Part shown: one piece after another, positions 1 through 7,317 of the stretch | How the letters are laid out: every line of letters starts with the position of its first letter | How positions within the stretch are numbered: position 1 is the first letter of the stretch | Origin: Strigomonas culicis | Lineage: Eukaryota > Euglenozoa > Kinetoplastea > Trypanosomatida > Trypanosomatidae | Length of the DNA stretch: 16,907 bases | Direction of reading: 5' to 3' | NCBI GenBank assembly: GCA_000482145.1 | Contig: AUXH01000425.1 | Span: 1-16,907 of the forward strand | Made by a program: the position numbers and the translations under genes | Notes under the pieces: model-generated | Told to the model about the DNA's origin: nothing | Database searches by the model: none | Seen by the model: the letters and a program-made list of their open reading frames with translations, nothing else

Positions 1-24
1 TAGTTTCCTTTATTCTGAACGTAA

Positions 25-49
<25 letters not shown>
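25..49. repeat. (AT)n microsatellite
   Basis: An uninterrupted AT dinucleotide run of about 12 units lies just downstream of the alpha-SNAP stop codon on the minus strand, so it belongs to that gene's 3' UTR or the spacer. It is followed by two copies of a TAGTACTTAT-like segment at about 48-70; the second copy overlaps the stop codon. This is simple-sequence DNA with no function evident. Confidence 0.9.
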
Positions 50-55
<6 letters not shown>

Positions 56-66
56 ATATATAGTAC

Positions 67-912
67 TTATGCCATACTTTCCATGTTGTGTTTTACCACT
101 AACAGAACATGTGTCTTCCAGTCGTCTAGCTTACGGATGTCCTGCAGAAGGGAGACGCCGCGCTCGAACTTGTCCACGTCGCAGTCGGTCACCGCCTCCA
201 AGATGAGACGAAGGAACTCTTCCTCGCGTGTGTTCTTCAGGTAAATATCAGACGTAAGGTATTGGGTCAGTGCTTCCTGGCATTCTTCGCTTTTTTCAAA
301 GCGGTTATCGTTGGAGACCATCGCGAAGCGGCACAGCATGCAGCGGACAAAGTACTCCTGCGCTTGGAACTTTAAGGGGCCGCTGAGCATGTTGTTCGCG
401 ACACGTTCGTAGTACATGAGCGACTTGTCGAATTTGTCGTTCTCTCCATATATCTTACCCAACGTCATCATACAGTTCTGCGCCTGCGATTGCTGGTCCT
501 CCGCATTGAAGTACTGTATCGCCTTTTCAAAAAATGGGACCGCTTCCATCGATGAGCCTTGCTCGTCTAGAGACTCGCCGTACTCCTTCAACAGACGCGC
601 CGCGTTGGCAAGACGATTATTGTCAATCTGCATACGAACGGCCAGTTCCAGCATTTCTGCAGCCTTCTTCATGTCAGCCTTCTTGTAAGCATTGGCGGCG
701 TCCGCATAAGCCTGCGCGGCCGCCATGGAGTCCTTGAGCTTGACGGAGCACTCTCCAGACCGGGAGTATGCCTCGCCCGCCTTGGAGAAGTCCTTCTCCA
801 GCTTGTAGCGCGCCGCTGACTTCGCGAAGAGCTCCTGAGCTCCATCGAAGTCCTTAAAAAATGTCTTGTGCACTTTTTTCTCAGCCTCACGGTAAAATGA
901 ATCGGCGGACAT
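67..912 (-). CDS. Alpha-SNAP (soluble NSF attachment protein)
   Basis: Adaptor that binds assembled SNARE bundles and recruits the AAA ATPase NSF, so that SNAREs are taken apart after membrane fusion; it acts on the cytosolic face of membranes. The 281-residue product starts MSADSFYREAEKK and is built of TPR-like helical pairs, with family-like segments such as the KAGEAYSRSGEC, AAQAYADAANAYKK and AVPFFEKAIQYF helices. Length fits the family (about 290-295). The frame is open upstream to a GTG at 981, but the first ATG is at 912 and the homology begins there, so I start at 912. On the minus strand a pyrimidine tract (about 1030-1005) and an AG near 985-984 precede it. Odd point: the C-terminus reads NMESMA, so the conserved penultimate Leu that activates NSF in animals and yeast is a Met. 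I am confident of the family. Confidence 0.93.
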   Translation of the reverse strand: MSADSFYREAEKKVHKTFFKDFDGAQELFAKSAARYKLEKDFSKAGEAYSRSGECSVKLKDSMAAAQAYADAANAYKKADMKKAAEMLELAVRMQIDNNRLANAARLLKEYGESLDEQGSSMEAVPFFEKAIQYFNAEDQQSQAQNCMMTLGKIYGENDKFDKSLMYYERVANNMLSGPLKFQAQEYFVRCMLCRFAMVSNDNRFEKSEECQEALTQYLTSDIYLKNTREEEFLRLILEAVTDCDVDKFERGVSLLQDIRKLDDWKTHVLLVVKHNMESMA

Positions 913-1256
913 TTTTTCTGTTCCTTTCAGGTATACTTTTTTTTTATATAGGTATATAATAGTTCTTAAAACAAAAGTCACTACTCCATATTGTCATAAA
1001 TCCATTAAAAAAAGAAGAGAAAGCGAAAACATCGTGTCACATCACATCACTTCTTCTTGGTTCTAGAGAAAAAACTCTGCTGAAGAGAAGAGGCCTTTTT
1101 TCCATAGATGAAGCCATTTTGAATGCTTCTTTTACTTTTCATTTTGATTAATATGCACTAAGTTACCTTTTCTTATTGTTATTAATGCATTTTACTTATT
1201 AGATTCTTTTTTTTTTAACTACACACACACAGACACTTTTCTCTCTTAAAGGCAGG
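913..1256 (-). promoter_or_regulatory. Intergenic spacer with trans-splicing signal for alpha-SNAP
   Basis: No gene seen. Read on the minus strand, the A/G-rich + strand stretch at about 1005-1030 is a pyrimidine tract; the next AG is at about 985-984, giving a 5' UTR of roughly 70 nt for alpha-SNAP. The distal part (1080-1250) has T- and A-rich runs and a short CA repeat (about 1221-1232), and would be the 3' UTR of the upstream gene ending at 1257. In trypanosomatids the same pyrimidine tract usually also guides polyadenylation of the preceding gene. Confidence 0.55.
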
Positions 1257-2091
1257 TTATTGCGGATTGTAAGGGGGGCACTGCTGCTGCTGCTGCTGGT
1301 CGCGAGCCGGGTAGTACGGTGGGTGCATCTGCAGACGGCTTTGCTGGTAGTTATTCTGCGGGTATCCATATCCACCCCTTGTGTTGTAGGACATGTAGTT
1401 TTGCTGGTATCCGCTGTACCCCATAGAGGGCTGTGGGGCGTAGTTGGGGTTGTACGGCATGTAGCCTTGGTTCGGCTGCTGCGGGGGCACGTTGCGATTG
1501 TAGTCGTAGTGCCTCTGGGCGTCGCCGAATGCGGGCGGCCTGTTGTTGTTGTGATGGTGGTAGTGACTTGGGTAGAATCCCTGAGGGTTCTGGTAGCGTC
1601 CGCGCTGCTGCATGTGGTGGTGATGCAGGGTAGCTGGGTGCGGCGGTGGGCATCACGTCAGGGCCGTCTGCTGTCACGGGAACCGGGGGCTCGGGGCCTG
1701 CGGGCACCGCGGGTTCCACCAGAGGCGCTACCTCAATGGGCTTCGGCTGAGGCGCCTGCCCGGCAAAGACGAACTGCTCACTAACGAGAGTCGCTAGGTC
1801 TTCGGAGAGGCGCACGGAGCCCAGAGTTACATACTTAATTTTGGGTGCCTCCACTGGGGCCGGGGCCGGCACGGGGGTCGGTGCCGGGGTGGCGGCCGCG
1901 GCAGGGACAGGCGTTGCCTTGGCGGAGGCTGGCGCCTCCGCAGGGGCGGGCGTGGCGACCTTCTCGACAGACACCTCCTTGTGAGGCGCCGGGGAGTCGG
2001 TGGGCTTCTCCGCCTCGGCTGGTTTTGCGCTCTTCCTGGCCTGCATCTCCTTGAGCTTTGCAGCCATGTTACCGTTGGACCACGCGGACAT
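1257..2091 (-). CDS. Pro/Ala-rich protein with Q/N/Y/G-rich tail; frame interrupted
   Basis: Not recognised as a named family. The first frame (2091 to 1351) starts MSAWSNGNMAAKLKEMQARK, passes through a long Ala/Pro-rich linker, then a short conserved-looking segment (residues about 84-111, KIKYVTLGSVRLSEDL onward). The second frame (open from 1652, first ATG at 1613, stop at 1257) encodes a tail rich in Tyr, Asn, Gln, Gly and Pro, with HHH and NNN runs, GYxPQNNYQQ-type segments and a six-Gln run from CAG codons. The tail composition is that of prion-like domains in RNA-granule proteins, whereas the overlapping continuation of the first frame is Arg/Ser/Pro junk-like. The total span of 835 nt is 278 codons plus one base, so one extra base between about 1614 and 1652 would explain both frames as one protein of about 277 residues. 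That could be an assembly error, a real mutation or +1 frameshifting. A role in mRNA metabolism is a guess from composition. Confidence 0.72.
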
Positions 2092-2478
2092 TTTCTTTCT
2101 TTCTTGTGTTGCTTGTGTCTACTTGTTTTACAAGAAAGAGGAGTTCACCAGTGAAAAGACACGTATCGAGACAACTAATTAAGAAAAACTAATATCAGCT
2201 GAAAGTCTATTCAGAATGCTCTGAAAATGGGGAGATGAAGCATCAAGTAGAGAGAAGAGAAGCTTACGCAAAAAAAAAAAACACCCTTATCACGTTTTTC
2301 TTTCTCCCTCACAGACACAGTCAACAAGAGCAAAAACAGCAATCATTGCATGCAACCAAACAGTCTTTTTTTTTTCCTCTTAGGGTAACCATAGTTTTTT
2401 AAAGGAAACAAACAAAAAAAGAGCCTATTACATTATTAGTTTTATCGTTTAAGCGACATGGCAAAACGCATCCACGTT
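2092..2478 (-). promoter_or_regulatory. Intergenic spacer with trans-splicing signal for the Pro-rich gene
   Basis: No gene seen. On the minus strand a run of 12 T (complement of 2270-2281) followed by a CTTCTCTTCTCTC-type tract (about 2265-2250) forms a strong pyrimidine tract. Candidate acceptor AGs lie at about 2264-2263 and 2222-2221, upstream of the ATG at 2091. The part from 2290 to 2478 is A/T-rich with homopolymers and should be the 3' UTR of the methyltransferase gene. Confidence 0.55.
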
Positions 2479-4212
2479 CTATTCTGCCGTACTGGCATCC
2501 TCCTCCACCTTGTCCGCATCTTCACTTTCGTCACCTTTAGTGCGGGTCATAACAGCCACCATCTCAACGTGGTGTGTGTGCGGGAAGAGATCCACCGCGA
2601 ATCCACTCGTAATCTCAAAAGGCAATCCGCGGTAGGCCTTCGTGCGCGGCTTGGTGAAGCTAGGGCAGTCGCGCACCAGTGCGCTCTGCTCGCAAGAGAT
2701 ATACACGACGCGTCGTATCGTCGGGGTTCCGCGTATCCACTTAATTACAGTGGAGACAACACCCGCTCGCGGGGGGTCCAGCACAGCCACAATGTCCTGT
2801 CGATCCTCCGGAGACAAGCTGTTGATGACGGTGGGCAGCAGCGCCTCGACCCTTCCGCTGAGGAATTCCGCATTCTGAATGCCGTTGATGAGTGCATTTC
2901 GGCGAGCATTTTGTACTGCATCATCCACCAGTTCGATACCAACTACCTTCTTCACATACTTCGCAAGACTCAGGCCGATAGTGCCGGTGCCACTGCAGAG
3001 GTCTAAAAGTGTTGTTGAAGATGTCAGCTCTGCCACCTGGCTGACTTTTTCCAGCATCTTCTCCATTCCGGGCGTGTTCACTTGAAAGAAAGCAGTAGGA
3101 CTCAGCTCAAACTTCAGTCCGTTTACATATTCTGTCAGGACACTGTCACCAAACACACAGACACGCTCCGCGTTGTCGGCGAGAGAACCGATTCCACTGT
3201 GCTTATGGTACAGCAGACCGATGACCCTTGCTCGCTCACCACCCCACACTTTCTGCAAGCGACCTGTTATCTCTAGTGATGTAAAAATTTCTTTCAGGCG
3301 ATTGAGTAGTGCATTGAACACCTCAGGCGTGGTACTGTCTGCATCCACTTCCAAGTCCATGAGCACCTCTCCGTAGATGTTGTGTCGTATCTGCAACCGC
3401 CGCCAGAAACCCTCGCCTTTGATCTTGTCAAACACACCGAGCGACCCCCTTTCAACACTACGGAACTCCTGAAAAATATTCATGACTTCCTGCGCGGCAG
3501 CCTTTGCGATCGGATGCATGGTCACTACATCCTTGGCTCCCTCCGTGGCCGACTCAATGGCAGACCTGCCTTCGACCAGTGCACCTTTTTGGAAGCCGAC
3601 AGCTGGCTCGTTTTTATCAGTGAGACCAAACGACAGATTGACATGATTGCGGTACCCTGTCAGTTGCGGGCTCTCCACAATACCCTGGAAGCGTTTCATG
3701 TACTCTTCACGGCCGTAGGCGAAAGGCGGCACTATGCTTCTCATTGTGGAAAGGCAGCTCTTCGTTTTGATCGCGTGTTGTTCCTCGATGGTGTAGCTCT
3801 CGTACTGCGTCAACTTTGATCCTTCTTCGCTTGGGCGAGGACGCTTGGCAGTGCCTTTATGAGTGACGGAGAGGTCCTTATCGGTAACCCTTGCCTCTTC
3901 CCAGAATCGACCGCGGTATTTAATTGTTTTGAGCAGCTCCGCGGCATCCGCTCGATCTTTTTCATTTTCAAAAGCCAAGTATAAATACTCCGTTTTAGGG
4001 TTTTTGTTCATCCGAACAAGTCCTTGGAATAATGGGTTTTGAGCCTCGCTGTTGGTCCTCACGGAAGGGATTTCCTTTGCTAGCTGCTTTTTAAGGGCAC
4101 TAACGGTTGAATATGGGTCATGTGTGTTTATTTTTAGAAGATTTGCATTGCTGTGCTCACACAGTTGCACCTTGTTTTCTGGTAATGGGGAGGTCTCGTT
4201 CTCACACGACAT
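2479..4212 (-). CDS. TRM2: tRNA (uracil-5-)-methyltransferase, TRM2/TRMT2A (RumA) family
   Basis: SAM-dependent enzyme expected to make m5U at position 54 of tRNA. The 577-residue product shows the family signatures in order: FFQVN around Q377, the SAM-binding loop LLDLCSGTGTIG at 402-413, VGIELVDDA after it, DPPRAG beginning at D479, the catalytic Cys at C507 in YISCEQ, and the general-base Glu at E550 in HTHHVEM. The first 110 residues (LYLAFENEKDRADAAELL and around) could be a worn RRM, as in animal TRMT2A; that is inference. No Cys cluster for an iron-sulfur site like bacterial RumA is apparent. The usual SCNP around the catalytic Cys reads SCEQ here. The start at 4212 is supported by AG-rich acceptor candidates just upstream and a pyrimidine tract at about 4275-4256. 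The C-terminal tail is acidic. Nearby genes give no pathway link. Confidence 0.92.
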   Translation of the reverse strand: MSCENETSPLPENKVQLCEHSNANLLKINTHDPYSTVSALKKQLAKEIPSVRTNSEAQNPLFQGLVRMNKNPKTEYLYLAFENEKDRADAAELLKTIKYRGRFWEEARVTDKDLSVTHKGTAKRPRPSEEGSKLTQYESYTIEEQHAIKTKSCLSTMRSIVPPFAYGREEYMKRFQGIVESPQLTGYRNHVNLSFGLTDKNEPAVGFQKGALVEGRSAIESATEGAKDVVTMHPIAKAAAQEVMNIFQEFRSVERGSLGVFDKIKGEGFWRRLQIRHNIYGEVLMDLEVDADSTTPEVFNALLNRLKEIFTSLEITGRLQKVWGGERARVIGLLYHKHSGIGSLADNAERVCVFGDSVLTEYVNGLKFELSPTAFFQVNTPGMEKMLEKVSQVAELTSSTTLLDLCSGTGTIGLSLAKYVKKVVGIELVDDAVQNARRNALINGIQNAEFLSGRVEALLPTVINSLSPEDRQDIVAVLDPPRAGVVSTVIKWIRGTPTIRRVVYISCEQSALVRDCPSFTKPRTKAYRGLPFEITSGFAVDLFPHTHHVEMVAVMTRTKGDESEDADKVEEDASTAE

Positions 4213-4616
4213 CTTTTCAGCCTATACAAAATGCGGTGAAATCTTGTGATGGATGAAGGAAAAAAAGAAAACAGATGTATAGGCAAGAAATAGTTGTAGG
4301 TGTGAACCAGAAGGATATATAATCATGCGATCTTCTCTCTCTTTCTCTCTCCATTTCTTTTTTTTCCCTCTCTTTTCTTTTCAGCTGTCTCGATGAAGAT
4401 TCTTCGTGTTTTTGCTTTTTTCCCGCTGCATTTATTGTATACTTACCTACCTTTAAGGTCTCCGCGAGCTTTCAACACCAGCAACACAAAACACGCCACC
4501 ACCAGTCATAAAAATTATAAGATCCCTGTCCGTACCGTCATAGAAACGGATCGTACTGAGAAGAGCTGTGACATATTCATTATGTATTTTTCTTATATAT
4601 AATTGTTTGCTTTCTT
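4213..4616. promoter_or_regulatory. Intergenic spacer with pyrimidine tracts on both strands
   Basis: On the minus strand a T/C tract (complement of about 4256-4275) with AGs in ACAAG and ATAGG serves the methyltransferase start at 4212. Unexpectedly the + strand carries a longer tract at 4331-4382, almost pure C and T, ending in CAG (AG at 4383-4384), nine bases before an ATG at 4393. The rest is A/T-rich and should include the 3' UTR of the gene ending at 4617. Confidence 0.55.
4393..4602 (+). CDS. Possible small antisense-strand ORF (69 aa), doubtful
   Basis: Not recognised. This short + strand ORF lies inside the spacer of a minus-strand gene array. I list it only because a 52-base pyrimidine tract and a CAG acceptor stand directly in front of its ATG, the arrangement seen at the real genes here. 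The product starts MKILRVFAFFPLHLLYTYLP, a Lys plus hydrophobic stretch like a signal peptide or anchor, and then becomes polar (Thr, Asn, Lys) without a visible motif. It ends in TAA at 4600-4602 within A/T-rich DNA. Chance is a fair explanation: the tract could be ordinary spacer DNA and the ORF an open stretch. Transcription from this strand would be needed for it to be expressed. Confidence 0.15.
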   Translation: MKILRVFAFFPLHLLYTYLPLRSPRAFNTSNTKHATTSHKNYKIPVRTVIETDRTEKSCDIFIMYFSYI

Positions 4617-5462
4617 TCACGTTCGCTTTGCTGCCGCCTCCACTCGTCCCTCTACAACTGCAACTAAAGCGTGTATGACCAAGTCCTGCGCCACCTCATA
4701 TTCTTCTGCGGGGACAGCAACTACGACAACGTAATGAAATCGCTTGTTAGAGTTGTAAAAAGCTCTACAGAGGCCTCGTGCCAGTGGTTGTCCGGGTGCC
4801 GGTGTAAACGAAAATTCCGCCACGGCGCACTTGAGCTGCTGCGCCAGCAGTGCGCAAATAGAACCTTCACCTGTCTCCTTATCATGGTTGTCTTCTAATT
4901 CCGCAGGCGCCCGCAAGACAGTGTTGGTCGTTTTAACAGCGGCTTCTGAAATGATTTCCAGAGAGTTATTGACCGATGCATTGAATCGACGAAGAAATGT
5001 GTGAAGCAGTTTGCCGCAGTTAGGTTCCTTCACTTGCTTCATGTAGGCAAAACAATTGATGGATATGCCGTGGACACTAGGCTTCAGGTCCCCCTCTCCT
5101 GTTGGGGGAGGGACAGCTTGAATGGCAACACCATTCTCGCGCACATGCTCAGCCATCAGCCAGTTGGAGGGGACACAGTATTGGATCAAGAAGTCCATTC
5201 GCTCGCATATATCCCATTTGACATCGGCAGGCGTTGATCCCACATCTATAGCGGCTCTGGTGCTCTGGGTAATATTGCTAACTAAACCGGAGGCAAAATT
5301 CATGCCCTTTCCCAAAACGCTCTTTTCCTTTTCTTTGCCTTCTATTGTTACCGCGTTCCATCGGGCTAGCGCCGTGCGCCTCGTCACGCTGCCATACAGT
5401 CTACGACCACCAAAGCGACTAGAGCGCGCGGCTACATCCGTCACTGTTTTAAACAGACGCAT
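4617..5462 (-). CDS. Unidentified protein, probable mitochondrial import signal
   Basis: Not recognised. The frame is open up to a TTG at 5471, but the first ATG is at 5462, giving 281 residues starting MRLFKTVTDVAARSSRFGGRR. The first 35 residues are rich in Arg, Ser and Thr and nearly free of acidic residues, as in mitochondrial presequences. The body (about 85-281) looks like one globular alpha/beta domain: YCVPSNWL, then GISINCFAYMKQV, an acidic insert around NHDKETGEG, a strand-like HYVVVVAVPAEEYE and a final helix. The IP/VP-x-x-W start and the late Y-x-V-x-x-x-V-P strand recall PsbP/Mog1-type folds, but that is only an impression. On the minus strand a pyrimidine tract (about 5625-5589) stands upstream. 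Confidence 0.78.
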   Translation of the reverse strand: MRLFKTVTDVAARSSRFGGRRLYGSVTRRTALARWNAVTIEGKEKEKSVLGKGMNFASGLVSNITQSTRAAIDVGSTPADVKWDICERMDFLIQYCVPSNWLMAEHVRENGVAIQAVPPPTGEGDLKPSVHGISINCFAYMKQVKEPNCGKLLHTFLRRFNASVNNSLEIISEAAVKTTNTVLRAPAELEDNHDKETGEGSICALLAQQLKCAVAEFSFTPAPGQPLARGLCRAFYNSNKRFHYVVVVAVPAEEYEVAQDLVIHALVAVVEGRVEAAAKRT

Positions 5463-5775
5463 TCCAATCAACGGGAATATCTTGCAGTACGTTTATATAT
5501 TGCTTCTTCTGTGAATGATTAGAGAAATTAATTAACGAACGTGTATGTGTGTGTGTGTGTTCGTTCGATCTTTGACACTTCACGGAACAGGAAAGCAGAA
5601 GAAAGAGACGAAGATATAGATAGATAGAGAAGTGGTATACTATATGCATTTACAGCACATATGACATATAAAAGAAGAGTTGAACGCTAATTGCTGTGAA
5701 TGCATTACTGTCTTTCTCATTTTTTTTCTTCTGTTCTGTTGTGAACATGCAGCAATACCCACGTTATTGTGATCA
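5463..5775 (-). promoter_or_regulatory. Intergenic spacer with trans-splicing signal and GT repeat
   Basis: No gene seen. The minus strand carries a pyrimidine tract (complement of about 5589-5625) ahead of the gene starting at 5462. Between them a (GT)n run at about 5541-5560 is flanked by the inverted pair CGAACG (5536-5541) and CGTTCG (5562-5567), which could close a small hairpin. The rest to 5775 is A/T-rich and should be the 3' UTR of the next gene. Confidence 0.5.
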
Positions 5776-6489
5776 TTAAAAAGGGATAACCTTTCGTTTT
5801 TGTGCCACCTCCATTCGACTGGGGCAGCAAAGATAAGTATCTGCATCCTGGAAGCAATTCAGCAGAGCCACCCGTCGATACGTATCCATTTGTTTGGCGG
5901 AACAGATGTAGATAACATCCTTGAGGATACTTGGTGACCGCACAAAGAGTTCTCGCGCCTTTTTTTCAATGAAGAGAAAAGAGGGAACTCCGGAGGGTGC
6001 CACAATGTCATGCTCCGAGAGAGGCACGGAGTGTGGCTGACGCACAATGGTGACAGTGCATTCCTCTTTTATGAGGTTCAGCTCTGTGCAGATCTCATCT
6101 ACTGTCTTCGCCGAAAGCTCATCCCCATCTACAAAAAGAATGGCAGCCCTAGGGAGTCTTTTGGGCTTAATGCTTATTCCGATTTTGACATCTATTTGGC
6201 CCTCATGGGAAAGCAAGTGCTCCACTACCTCGGCGTCGTCAAGATCACAACGTGGAAGCACAGACTGTAGTGGGATAAACAAGCCCGGTCGCTCATGCAA
6301 AAGAGCCTGCTGAACCTTTTCATACTCTTTTCGTTTGGGATTGTACAGCTCAGTAGCAAGAGTCCCCACTTCTGAGGAACTTGTAGACAGGAAACGTGAC
6401 GGACTAGAGAGCGCCATTAGGTGTCCACTCAAGTTGATCCTTTGCGGAGTATAATAAGTGCAGAGTCTCCAAGGAAAAGAGGTGAACAT
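5776..6489 (-). CDS. Unidentified protein, possible mitochondrial; NYN-like segment uncertain
   Basis: Not recognised. The product has 237 residues. The N-terminus MFTSFPWRLCTYYTPQR, followed by MALSSPSRFLSTSSS, lacks acidic residues for about 38 positions and is rich in Ser, Arg and Leu, which fits a mitochondrial presequence. Translation could also begin at the second Met (residue 25). The middle has strand-helix alternation: RAAILFVDGDELSAKTVDE, then ECTVTIVRQ, then PSFLFIEKKARELF and KDVIYICS. The hydrophobic strand ending VDGDE with a following helix resembles the start of NYN/PIN-type nuclease domains, but I see no clear later acidic residues for such a site, so this is weak. The tail ends QKRKVIPF. 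On the minus strand a TTCCTTCTC-type tract at about 6560-6528 and nearby AGs support the start. Confidence 0.78.
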   Translation of the reverse strand: MFTSFPWRLCTYYTPQRINLSGHLMALSSPSRFLSTSSSEVGTLATELYNPKRKEYEKVQQALLHERPGLFIPLQSVLPRCDLDDAEVVEHLLSHEGQIDVKIGISIKPKRLPRAAILFVDGDELSAKTVDEICTELNLIKEECTVTIVRQPHSVPLSEHDIVAPSGVPSFLFIEKKARELFVRSPSILKDVIYICSAKQMDTYRRVALLNCFQDADTYLCCPSRMEVAQKRKVIPF

Positions 6490-6750
6490 GTTTGATGTAG
6501 AAGCTTCCTTTTCCTTTCTTAACTAAGGACATGAGAAGGAAGAAGAGATGAGGAAAGAACAAAAAGTGCCCACAACTAACCGAAAAGAACGATAATATGA
6601 CAGCTTATCACAGAAGCACATAAAAAAGATCACACCCACACTCACACACAAAAAAAGTTATGTTGACAGAGGTGAAAACTTGCATGTATTATTGTTGATC
6701 ATTATGATGGGTGCTCGCCACACAGTAAGTGGAATGCCGCCAGACCCCTG

Positions 6751-7110
6751 TTACTCGTTTTTCTTCTCTTGTGCAACCTGTTCCTGCTCTTTCTTTTCCC
6801 TTTCCTCCCTTTCCTTTTCCTGCAGAGAGGCGAAATCTAGTCCGGAAGTGAACAGGATGTACATCAGCCAGTTTGTCGACAAAGCAAGCCCAAGGCCAAG
6901 CACACCAAAAATCCACACGTGAATGTTATGAGGCACCGAATAGACAAAGCTGCACCAAACCATAAATAGGCCAAACATGATTACGTTGAAGATGGCCCAC
7001 ATCAGGGGTGTTAGTGAAGACCCAGGTGTCAGCAGATGGTTGACCAGGCGTGCCAAAAGAGGGGTTTCCTCTTCTTGCTCCTTGGGGTCTGCTGGGGCAT
7101 TTTGCAACAT
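6751..7110 (-). CDS. PKR1: Pkr1-like ER membrane protein, V-ATPase assembly factor
   Basis: In yeast Pkr1 is a small ER protein needed for efficient assembly of the membrane sector of the vacuolar proton ATPase. The 119-residue product matches that plan: a short polar N-terminus, an amphipathic stretch LLARLVNHLLTPGSS with the family's LTPG (27-30), a first membrane segment at about 36-57, a short loop, a second at about 64-88 ending in the typical NWLMYIL, and a charged Glu/Lys-rich tail from about 97. The start at 7110 is well placed: a long minus-strand pyrimidine tract (complement of about 7147-7183) is followed by an AG at 7136-7135, leaving a 5' UTR of about 24 nt. It lies directly downstream of the WDR7-like gene on the same strand; that family is also linked to V-ATPase assembly. 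Identification is by eye from topology and short motifs. Confidence 0.75.
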   Translation of the reverse strand: MLQNAPADPKEQEEETPLLARLVNHLLTPGSSLTPLMWAIFNVIMFGLFMVWCSFVYSVPHNIHVWIFGVLGLGLALSTNWLMYILFTSGLDFASLQEKEREEREKKEQEQVAQEKKNE

Positions 7111-7317
7111 GCTTTCGTTAGCGGAGTAAGGATTCTATGAGCCGAAAAAAGGAAAAAAAGGGAGAAAGGAAAAAAACAGAGAAGATGACGACAATGCCCA
7201 CACAAGTAGACTTTGTGGTTACATTATGCTAATATACAGGTACTTGCACAACACAATTGTAAGCATATATACATGTATACATCTTTTTTCCTTTTGTATG
7301 AACCTTTTACACACGTA

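Noticed and set aside
913..981. N-terminal extension of alpha-SNAP to a GTG codon at 981
   Set aside because: The codon is GTG, the added 23 residues show no family similarity, and the region carries the 5' UTR; the ATG at 912 starts the homology.
5463..5471. Start of the 4617-5462 gene at a TTG (5471)
   Set aside because: Trypanosomatid nuclear genes start at ATG; the first ATG is at 5462.
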